In this document: positions 7,490 to 14,180 of the stretch, one piece after another
Position numbering within the stretch: position 1 is the first letter of the stretch
How the letters are laid out: every line of letters begins with the position of its first letter
DNA from: an uncultured Planctomycetaceae bacterium
Lineage (GTDB): Bacteria; Planctomycetota; Planctomycetia; Pirellulales; Pirellulaceae
Length of the DNA: 64,000 nucleotides
Assembly (NCBI GenBank): GCA_903927685.1
Contig: CAIYOB010001247.1
Coordinates: forward strand, 1 to 64,000
Reading direction: 5' to 3'
Notes under the pieces: generated by a model
What the model was told of the DNA's origin: nothing
Database searches by the model: none
Seen by the model: the letters and a program-made list of their open reading frames with translations, nothing else
Translations under genes and position numbers: made by a program

Positions 7490-8506
7490 ATGGCACAGAG
7501 CGACAAGACCGTGGGTTGCTTCCTCGCGAAACGACTGTACGAGCCGGACGTGGAGTATTGGAGAAGCAGCACCAGCCAAGAGGAGCTGCTGTGCAAGCCG
7601 CCACACGAAGCTGTGTTCATCGACGGCCCAGAGCAGGTCGAAGCCTACTTCCAGCAACTCCGACCGCTGCCCGATGCGTACCGGCCGTACCTGCCCGATG
7701 CCTCCCGGTTGGACAAGCTGCCCAGCTACGGCGGTTACGGTCTGTTGGTCTTGCCGATGCCGGTCGTCTCCGTCGAGGAAGGGCTCACGGAACAGGTCCA
7801 AGCCGCCGTGCGGGCAGCCGGCCCGGTGTGGCTGGCGGGCGCAGACGTGCCACACTGCCGCACGCTGTTTCCGGCCGAGGACGGCTATTTCGTGACGTTG
7901 CGGACGCTGCCGCTGGACCTGGAGCACCATCGTCGCGGCTCGCGCTGGAGATCGCGCAGCGAAGAATACGTCGAAGTCCGTTATGCTCCGCGTAGCGCCC
8001 GCCGCTCGCTGCACGCCCGCAGGCACCTAGCCAAGCGGGACGCGGTTTACGTGGCCGAAGTCTGCCAACTGATCGATGCCTTGGCGGACGAGGCCCGCTC
8101 GGCCGGCCACTTGACCGGATATCGGCCGACGAGTTGGCCTCGGGCCGGTGTCCAGACCCTGGTCTACTCGCTGAACGCAGTGCTGGCCGTGCATCGGACC
8201 ATTTGCGGTCGTTGGGCCTACCGGCAGAACCCGCAGTACGTCCGCTTCGTGCAACACGTCCGGGCCACCCAGCGGGTGACACTGCGCAAATTCCGAGATC
8301 ATGGTTTTCGTGCCTGGCTCCAGCGGGAGTTGCGGAGTCGGTCAGTCAAAAGCATCACCACAAGAGCAGGCAAGAATGACATGAGCCACTATCCGAGTGG
8401 GAGAACGTCGTACCTACCGCTCCCGTTCGACGAAGCGGCAACCGCCGAGAAGTCGCGGGCGGCCACAGCCAACGGAAGGCGATCACCGAAACGCCGATGC
8501 AGCTAG
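7490..8506 (+). CDS. Hypothetical protein, 338 aa
   Basis: A 338-residue protein whose ATG 7490 has a perfect GGAGG five bases upstream. Residues 1-150 look like a mixed alpha/beta domain (GGYGLLVLPMPVVSVEEGL, VWLAGADVPHCRTLFPAEDG). Residues 150-290 are helical and arginine rich, with repeated aromatic residues (GRWAYRQNPQYVRFVQHVR). The last 50 residues are basic and low complexity and could be a disordered tail. I do not recognise the family; the basic charge is compatible with nucleic-acid binding but does not prove it. Confidence 0.5.
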   Translation: MAQSDKTVGCFLAKRLYEPDVEYWRSSTSQEELLCKPPHEAVFIDGPEQVEAYFQQLRPLPDAYRPYLPDASRLDKLPSYGGYGLLVLPMPVVSVEEGLTEQVQAAVRAAGPVWLAGADVPHCRTLFPAEDGYFVTLRTLPLDLEHHRRGSRWRSRSEEYVEVRYAPRSARRSLHARRHLAKRDAVYVAEVCQLIDALADEARSAGHLTGYRPTSWPRAGVQTLVYSLNAVLAVHRTICGRWAYRQNPQYVRFVQHVRATQRVTLRKFRDHGFRAWLQRELRSRSVKSITTRAGKNDMSHYPSGRTSYLPLPFDEAATAEKSRAATANGRRSPKRRCS

Positions 8507-8541
8507 GGAAACCGTGACACACACAACACAGGAGCCGCGAT

Positions 8542-8976
8542 ATGGGCTGGTTGTTCAACTTTGGAACCACTCGGCGGCAACTTATCGCCGAGCGGACGAA
8601 GGATTGGGAGGCGATCGCGGCCGAAGGCACCGTCGTGAAGAGTATCTGCCTGGCCAACTGCTACCGAGGTAGCAGCTTCTCCGGGGTGCTCTGGTCGGTT
8701 TGGGAACGGAGCTTCACCAATGATGGCCAAAGCGTTCGGCCAGCCGAGCGTTGGATCATGTGTGACCTGCTCCAGTACAGGAAGGACGAAGGCTGGGGCT
8801 ACAAGGACATCGACGAGTCCATGGGACCGTGCCGCTATTCCTGTCCGCTCAAGTACCCGGAGATGGTTCCCATCGAGCAGTACGGCGGCAGTGCTCCGTG
8901 GCGCGAGGGCGTTCGGGGCTACCACGCCCGGCAGGCCGAGAATCGCCGGCAACGGCGGTTGCGGCAGGCCGGGTGA
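8542..8976 (+). CDS. DUF6927-like protein
   Basis: A 144-residue protein beginning MGWLFNFGTTRRQLIAERT. The opening MGWLF--G-TR--LIAERT, the central VLWSVWE, the CDLLQY segment and the end GWGYKDIDESMGPC-YSCPL-Y--MVP, then WREGVR-YH, match DUF6927 as I recall it. That family is common on plasmids and integrative elements and is uncharacterised. AGGAG lies 7 bases before ATG 8542. The conserved Cys and Trp residues could bind a ligand or metal, but nothing is established. Confidence 0.7.
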   Translation: MGWLFNFGTTRRQLIAERTKDWEAIAAEGTVVKSICLANCYRGSSFSGVLWSVWERSFTNDGQSVRPAERWIMCDLLQYRKDEGWGYKDIDESMGPCRYSCPLKYPEMVPIEQYGGSAPWREGVRGYHARQAENRRQRRLRQAG

Positions 8977-9031
8977 GGTGACCAACTCCACACCCCAGAC
9001 AACAAATCACGTCTTGCACAAGGAGAAGATC

Positions 9032-9277
9032 ATGCCCGATGCGACCGAAACTGTCCGTCGCGAAATGCAGGCCGAGATCAACGCTCAGCCGGGCAGCCGT
9101 GAAGCTTTGGAAGCCGAACACGGCCAAGTCTGGAATACGCAGGAACTCGGCGAGGACTTCGAGGTCCTGGGCTTCGCGGCGCCGCTGGTCGTCGTCCGCC
9201 GTCGCGAGGACGGAGTGCGGGGTTCGCTGTTTTTCCAACACACGCCGCGATTCTACTTTGGCTTTCAAGCCGACTGA
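9032..9277 (+). CDS. Small conserved protein, 81 aa
   Basis: An 81-residue protein starting at ATG 9032, with AGGAG six bases upstream. The N-terminal half is helical (TVRREMQAEINAQPGSREAL) and the C-terminal half is beta-rich (FEVLGFAAPLVVVRRREDG, then GSLFFQHTPRFYF). I recall similar small proteins next to DUF6117/DUF6927 genes on accessory elements, without a known role. It lies 55 bases after the DUF6927-like gene and about 100 before the clamp-like gene. Confidence 0.55.
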   Translation: MPDATETVRREMQAEINAQPGSREALEAEHGQVWNTQELGEDFEVLGFAAPLVVVRRREDGVRGSLFFQHTPRFYFGFQAD

Positions 9278-9374
9278 GCGTCGGCCGGCGCTACAGCAGG
9301 GGCACCAAGCGGGCGTGAACTTCGACCAGCACTGCTGCGTTGCACATGAATTCCAAATAACAAGGAGACTGAAC

Positions 9375-10805
9375 TTGCTCACACTCACTCGTTCTTTGGC
9401 CCGCCAGCTGCGGGCTGTATTCCGCCGTGCCGGCATCGGGAAGTCGCCGGGTGGCTACGGCCATCGCGTGCGCTTCTCCGCCGGTCAAGAAGGCGTGCGC
9501 ATCCGCGGGATGTGTTATCAGGCTGCCGTGGAATACCGGCTGACGGAAGCGGCGGAGCCGACTGAAGCGTTCCTGCCGCTGGATTTCCTCGCCGCGTGCG
9601 AGGGCCGTTCGGCGGACCCCGTCAGTCTCGACACCAGCACCCCCGGCAAAGTCACGGCTTCTTGGGCCGACAAACGGGTTCCGATGGTTGTCGAGTACCT
9701 GCCGGACGCCCCTGCCGAGCCGCCCGACTTCCCGGCATGTCCAGCCGAAAGCTCGGTTAATGAACCATGCCTGTGGACGGCGCTCCGGGAGGCCGCTGAC
9801 ACCTCGGAGTCGGGGCGCATCCGTTTCGCCCTCGACTGTCTGCAACTCCGCGGCCAACAGGGCCAGATCATCGCCACCGATAGCCGCCAAGTGCTGGTCC
9901 AGTCCGGCTTCCAATTTCCCTGGAGCGAAGACGTATTGGTTCCGGCGTCGGCTGTGTTTGGTTGCCGCGATCTGCCCGCCGACCAGCCCATTGGCATCGG
10001 CAAGACGGGCGAGTGGCTCACGTTCACCATCGGGCCCTGGTCGATCTCCCTTCGCCTGGAGACGGATGCCCGGTTTCCAGACGTGACCCACCATGTCAGC
10101 GACCCGCAGTTCGCGACGGCGCGGCTGCGGTTGACCGATGCCGACGCCGATTTTCTGACCCAGACACTGCCAAGGTTGCCCACCGACGATGAGCACAACA
10201 ATCCGGTGACCGTGGACCTGAACGGGCAGGTCGTGATTCGTGCTCGGGGCGACGGGCAGCCGCGCGCCACGGAGTTGGTCCTGTCCAACTCCCGGCTGGA
10301 AGGCGAGCCCATCGTCTTCAACACGAATCGCTGCTACCTGGACCGCGCCGCCCAGCTCGGATTCCGTGACGTGCATCTGTTCGGCAACAACGTCCCGGCG
10401 CTGTGCGACGACGGACGGCGCAAATACGTCTGGGCAATTCTGGAGCCGGGAAAACCCATCGCCAGCCACCCCGACAACGTCCGCATCGAGTCCGCGGTGG
10501 GTAGCGTCCAAACCAATCCGCCAAGTGTCAAGAAGAAAAGGAGTAAGACTGCCGTGTCCGATACCCCTACCACCGAAACCACCAAGGTCGTCGAGCCGCC
10601 CAAGGAACGCTCTCGGGTGCGCCGTCCGGCCAAGAAGTCCAGAGGCACCTCGTTGGAGCAGTTGATCGCCTTGCGCGATGCCCTGCGTGCGGCCGTAATT
10701 CAAGTGAACGAGCTGATTCGCGTCCAGAAGCGCGCGAACCGCGAATCGCGGCTCGTGCAAAGCACGCTCGCCTCGCTGCGGCAACTGCAGAAGGCGGCGT
10801 CCTGA
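9375..10805 (+). CDS. Sliding-clamp-like (DnaN-fold) protein
   Basis: A 476-residue protein, with TTG 9375 chosen because AAGGAG ends 7 bases upstream. Parts of it read like the repeated domains of the DNA polymerase III beta clamp: ALDCLQLRGQQGQIIATDSR followed by VLVPASAVF (clamp-type 'ATD' and 'VPA' positions), and near residue 310 FNTNRCYLDRAAQLGF followed by KYVWAILEP, like the clamp's last domain. The C-terminal ~120 residues are different: a Ser/Thr/Lys/Pro linker and a helical basic tail. If right, it could load on DNA and recruit module partners such as the nuclease downstream. The similarity is judged by eye and is weak in sequence; a structure prediction would decide. Confidence 0.5.
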   Translation: MLTLTRSLARQLRAVFRRAGIGKSPGGYGHRVRFSAGQEGVRIRGMCYQAAVEYRLTEAAEPTEAFLPLDFLAACEGRSADPVSLDTSTPGKVTASWADKRVPMVVEYLPDAPAEPPDFPACPAESSVNEPCLWTALREAADTSESGRIRFALDCLQLRGQQGQIIATDSRQVLVQSGFQFPWSEDVLVPASAVFGCRDLPADQPIGIGKTGEWLTFTIGPWSISLRLETDARFPDVTHHVSDPQFATARLRLTDADADFLTQTLPRLPTDDEHNNPVTVDLNGQVVIRARGDGQPRATELVLSNSRLEGEPIVFNTNRCYLDRAAQLGFRDVHLFGNNVPALCDDGRRKYVWAILEPGKPIASHPDNVRIESAVGSVQTNPPSVKKKRSKTAVSDTPTTETTKVVEPPKERSRVRRPAKKSRGTSLEQLIALRDALRAAVIQVNELIRVQKRANRESRLVQSTLASLRQLQKAAS

Positions 10806-10819
10806 ATCTGCGGAGGCGA

Positions 10820-10879
10820 CAGCGGCGGAACTCGCTCCTGCGCGGGGCAATCCGCCCTGTGTCCGAGCGCCCGCCGCTG
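10820..10879. repeat. Two-part intergenic hairpin
   Basis: CAGCGGCGG at 10820-10828 pairs with CCGCCGCTG at 10871-10879, and inside it CGCTC (10833-10837) pairs with GAGCG (10865-10869). It lies in the 122-base gap between the clamp-like gene and the nuclease gene. No T-run follows. Confidence 0.5.
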
Positions 10880-10927
10880 CCTTCAGCAGTCATTCCACTC
10901 ACACCCGTGATACAGGAGGACAACCTC

Positions 10928-11797
10928 ATGTCACTGACTTTGCAGGACAAGCGGAGCACCGCCACTGCGCAACCTGCCTCTGCGGCGCACGCGACCTCCG
11001 CTAGCCGCGGCCCCGCACCCACGACTCGCGACCACCTGAGCTACTCGGCCATCGCGACCTACCAGTCCTGTCCCGCGAAGTACGCCTTCCGGTATGTGAT
11101 TGGCTTGCCCGAGGAAACCGTCTCGGCAAGTCTGGTGTTCGGCGGCGCGATCCATGAAGCGGTGGAACACCACCTGCGGCAGCTATCGCTCGGGCGACGG
11201 CGGCCCGATCTGGGCACGCTCCTCGATATCTACGAGGCCGCCTGGGATCGTCGTCGGGACGTCGAAGTCCAGTTCGCTCAGGACTAAAGTCACGCCTCGC
11301 TGCATCGGCAGGCCGAACGAGTGCTGGTGGCGTTCCAAAGCAGTCCCGTGTCTCGGCCGGCCGGAACCATCGTCGGCGTGGAAGCCGAACTCCGGGGCCA
11401 AATCGCCTCCGGCGTCCCAGACTTGCTCGGGCGAGTGGACCTGCTCGTCGACGACGGTTCTACCTTGACGGTCACGGACTTCAAGAGTTCGCGAAGCCGG
11501 TGGAACGCGGACCACGTGGAAGCCGCCGCCGACCAGTTGCTGCTGTACGGCCAACTCGTCCGGGAAATCGCGCAGGGTCGAAAACTCGAACTTCAGTTCT
11601 GCATGATCACAAAGACGAAGGATCCGTCCGTCGAGTGCCACGCGGTCGAGTGGAGTCCGGCACGAGCGGCCCGGAGCATGCGAATCGTCGAACGCGTCTG
11701 GTCTGCGATCGCATCGTCCCACTTCTACCCCGCCCCGTCCGCCCTGAACTGTGGCAGCTGTCCATTCCGCGAGGCTTGCCGCGCCTGGGGCGGCTGA
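10928..11797 (+). pseudogene. RecB/Cas4-like Fe-S PD-(D/E)XK nuclease, split by an in-frame TAA
   Basis: One frame from ATG 10928 (AGGAGGA upstream) to TGA 11797 encodes a 289-codon RecB-family nuclease, except for a TAA at 11285-11287. Before the stop: LSYSAIATYQSCPAKYAF with the first cluster cysteine, and the motif-I segment FGGAIHEAVEHH. After it: GRVDLLVDD and TVTDFKSS (catalytic D and D-x-K), QLLLYGQL (QxxxY motif), and the last three cysteines in NCGSCPFREAC. All motifs survive, and only the stop interrupts them. The second half has no good ribosome binding site. A recent nonsense mutation is most likely; readthrough or a consensus error are alternatives. Known relatives process DNA ends. 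Confidence 0.8.
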
Positions 11798-11894
11798 CTT
11801 CGTGTCCCGCGTGCCCTGGAGTCGGTCATTCCGAACGTAGGCGGATTCCTGCCGTCTCCCAGCAGCCGCTCAACAAGTAAAAGAGGTATACCTG

Positions 11895-12020
11895 ATGGAT
11901 AGTCTCGTGGTTCTCGCCCTATTTGGTCTCGCCGTTTAGTGGTGCTGCAAGGCAGGCAAACGAATCGGTAGCCGCAAAGGCTACCACGTCGGCCGGTCGC
12001 GCTCCCGGCGTTGCCGCTGA
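11895..12020 (+). pseudogene. Small membrane peptide interrupted by an in-frame TAG
   Basis: ATG 11895 (AAGAGGT upstream) encodes MDSLVVLALFGLAV, then TAG at 11937-11939, then WCCKAGKRIGSRKGYHVGRS and a short Arg-rich tail to TGA 12018-12020 in the same frame. Read through, it is a 41-codon peptide with one hydrophobic helix and a basic GKR-GSRKGYHVGR tail, a layout I recall from tiny membrane proteins of accessory elements. The continuity of the frame and its sensible composition suggest a nonsense mutation or readthrough. Confidence 0.5.
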
Positions 12021-12057
12021 TCGGCCGTGTGTGCGCCACCGCGATTCAGGATCGAAG

Positions 12058-12105
12058 CCGGCTTGAGCCGCCCCTTGGGGCGGTTCAAGCCGGTCCATCT
12101 TTTTT
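12058..12105 (+). terminator. Rho-independent terminator of the accessory module
   Basis: A 17-bp stem (12058-12074 with 12077-12093; a single G-T pair, two-base loop) is followed by TCCATCTTTTTT. This is the strongest terminator-like structure in the window and marks the end of the + strand module. Downstream, 12106-12353 holds no supported gene; the minus-strand UnbV gene ends at 12354, so the two transcripts converge here. Confidence 0.88.
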
Positions 12106-12353
12106 AGCTATTGGCCGGTAGAACTTCCGTTCAATGACCATCGCCATAGCTCCGTTGTGAGAACTCAGTTCAGCGCGCCCGGTACTTGGCCGCGAAGTGG
12201 GCAGGACGGTCGACGATTTGCTTGAACCTTGCCCCTCTGGCGGAGCATGCAGACCGATGGTAGCGGGCAGCAGCTCCAGAGACCAAGATCCTTTGTTTGA
12301 AGACGTGCGGTCCCACGCGCGGCGAACGGCCCGCGTTGCGCCTCCCGAACCGT

Positions 12354-14180
12354 CTAGCGGCTCCGTTTCCACTCGATGCTGACTCTGCCGGCGGCAATGC
12401 CGGAGAGCGTGCTGACGCGGCCGTCGGACCAAGTGACTTGGACGCTGTCTGCTTGCTCGTGTTCGCCCAGGCCGAAGATCAGTTCCGGCGCATGGCCGCT
12501 GAGGTAGCTGACGTCGGTGCCCCACCAGCGGAACTGGCGCTGCGCGCCCACGGTGACTTCGACCTTGGCGCCGAAACAGGCGGCCGACGGGCCGCGCAAC
12601 CGGACCTTCAGGCCGCGATGACGCGTGGAGGTTTCGTTGTGCAGCAACAGTGGGCTGCCGCGGTTGACATTGATCGCCACGTCGGCTAGGCCGTCGTCGT
12701 CGAAGTCGGCCACCGCTAATCCGCGGGCACACCAGTTCGCCGCCGTCGCTTCCCCGGCTTGCGACGCCAGATTGCGGAACGTCTTGCCGTCGTTCCAGTA
12801 GACGAACATCGGCTGTGGAATCAGCTGTTTACGCCCCGGCGGCTGCTCCAGGGTGTTTCCGTTGACAACCAGGAGATCCTGCCGTCCATCCAAATCGAGG
12901 TCGACAAAGCCGCAGCCCCAGCCGACCATTTGCAGCGAATCCTCCGCGACCTTCACGTGCCGCGCTCGATCGCGGTATTCGAGGTCGCCTCCCGGCATCC
13001 GCGTGCTCTGGTACAACGCGTTTTCCTGGGCCAGCCAGTTCGTGTAGAACAGGTCGGGCAAGCCGTCCGCGGCGCCGGTCATGTCGCCGGTCTCGACGAT
13101 CGACAATCCCATCGACCCCCGGAAATCGGCCGTGCCCGTGACCGCCGACAGGTCCCAGAATTGCACCGTGCCCGGTTTGACGCCCGGCAAGTCCGTCTCC
13201 CTCGCCACGTTGTGAAACAGGCAATTGGGCGAGACGTCATTGGCGACGTAGATGTCCAGCCAGCCGTCACCGTCCAGATCGACCATGACGGCCGAGAAGC
13301 TGCGGCCTTCCCGGTTGGCCACTCCTACCTCGCCAGCCACATCTTCGAAATGGCCGTCGCCTCGGTTGCGGTACAGCCGGTTCGGTAGCGGGTCAAACGC
13401 GTTCGGGTTCAGCGCCAAGGGAACACCGACAGCATCGGTTCCTCGCCCGATCAGGACCTCTTCGCCTTCCGGCAGTCCGCGCGTGTCGTAGTCGACATAG
13501 CTGCAGACGTACAGATCGACATCGCCGTCGCGGTCATAGTCGCCCCAGCACGAACCGGTGGACCAGACCGATGGTGCCACGCCCACGTCGGCTGCCACGT
13601 CGCGAAACGTCCCGTCGCCTCGGTTTTGGTACAGCCGGTTGGGGCCGCCAACGTTGGTGACATACAAGTCCGGCAGGCCGTCGTCGTCGTAATCGGCCCA
13701 ACTGGCTCCCATCCCTCGGCCCGGCAAGTTGGCCACGTTGGCCGATGAAGTCACGTCGCTGAACCGGCCGCCGTCGTTGCGGAACAAGTGGCTGCCGGAC
13801 GATTCCGCCACGCCGGCGTCGTCGCCCGCGCAGTAGTTCACCACGTACAGGTCGAAGTCTCCGTCACCGTCGTAGTCGGCCCAGGCGAGGCCCGAACCCG
13901 TGTCCTCGCACAACCGGCGCTGCCGCTGCGGCGGTCCGTGCCACGTGGCGATGCCCACTGAGGCCGCCACCTCCCGAAAGCGAATCGGCGGGACCATCGC
14001 GGCGCCGCGTTCCGCATCGAATTCCGTGATGCCGGCCGCAGCATCGCCCAAGTCCGTGTTCCGCTCGGCTTGCACCCACAGGCCCAGCGCCGCGACGGCC
14101 GCCGTCCCGGCCAGCACGCCGAGCACCGACCACCAGATCCGCCGCTGGCGCCGCGTGAGGCGGCGAGAAAGAGAACTCAT
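12354..14180 (-). CDS. CRTAC1-type FG-GAP/VCBS repeat protein with C-terminal ASPIC/UnbV domain
   Basis: A 608-residue exported or membrane-anchored protein. After a basic N-terminus there is one hydrophobic helix (WWSVLGVLAGTAAVAALGLW). Then come at least six calcium-binding FG-GAP blades with the DxDxDGxxDL signature (DYDGDGDFDLYV, DYDRDGDVDLYV, DLDGDGWLDIYV, DFDDDGLADVAI). The C-terminal ~90 residues match the ASPIC/UnbV domain (GAKVEVTVGAQ, VQVTWSDGRV). ATG overlaps the stop codon of the upstream multiheme cytochrome gene (ATGA), so the two are translationally coupled. The family probably forms an extracytoplasmic beta-propeller; the linkage suggests a partner of the cytochrome, but its role is unknown. 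Confidence 0.9.
   Translation of the reverse strand: MSSLSRRLTRRQRRIWWSVLGVLAGTAAVAALGLWVQAERNTDLGDAAAGITEFDAERGAAMVPPIRFREVAASVGIATWHGPPQRQRRLCEDTGSGLAWADYDGDGDFDLYVVNYCAGDDAGVAESSGSHLFRNDGGRFSDVTSSANVANLPGRGMGASWADYDDDGLPDLYVTNVGGPNRLYQNRGDGTFRDVAADVGVAPSVWSTGSCWGDYDRDGDVDLYVCSYVDYDTRGLPEGEEVLIGRGTDAVGVPLALNPNAFDPLPNRLYRNRGDGHFEDVAGEVGVANREGRSFSAVMVDLDGDGWLDIYVANDVSPNCLFHNVARETDLPGVKPGTVQFWDLSAVTGTADFRGSMGLSIVETGDMTGAADGLPDLFYTNWLAQENALYQSTRMPGGDLEYRDRARHVKVAEDSLQMVGWGCGFVDLDLDGRQDLLVVNGNTLEQPPGRKQLIPQPMFVYWNDGKTFRNLASQAGEATAANWCARGLAVADFDDDGLADVAINVNRGSPLLLHNETSTRHRGLKVRLRGPSAACFGAKVEVTVGAQRQFRWWGTDVSYLSGHAPELIFGLGEHEQADSVQVTWSDGRVSTLSGIAAGRVSIEWKRSR

Noticed and set aside
9291..10850. 519-codon minus-strand frame opposite the clamp-like gene
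   Set aside because: Low-complexity Arg/Gly/Gln composition and no ribosome binding site; the sense gene has AAGGAG and clamp-like segments.
12106..12353. Frames in the 248-base gap between the terminator and the UnbV gene
   Set aside because: None has a good start signal or recognisable composition; I see nothing supported here.
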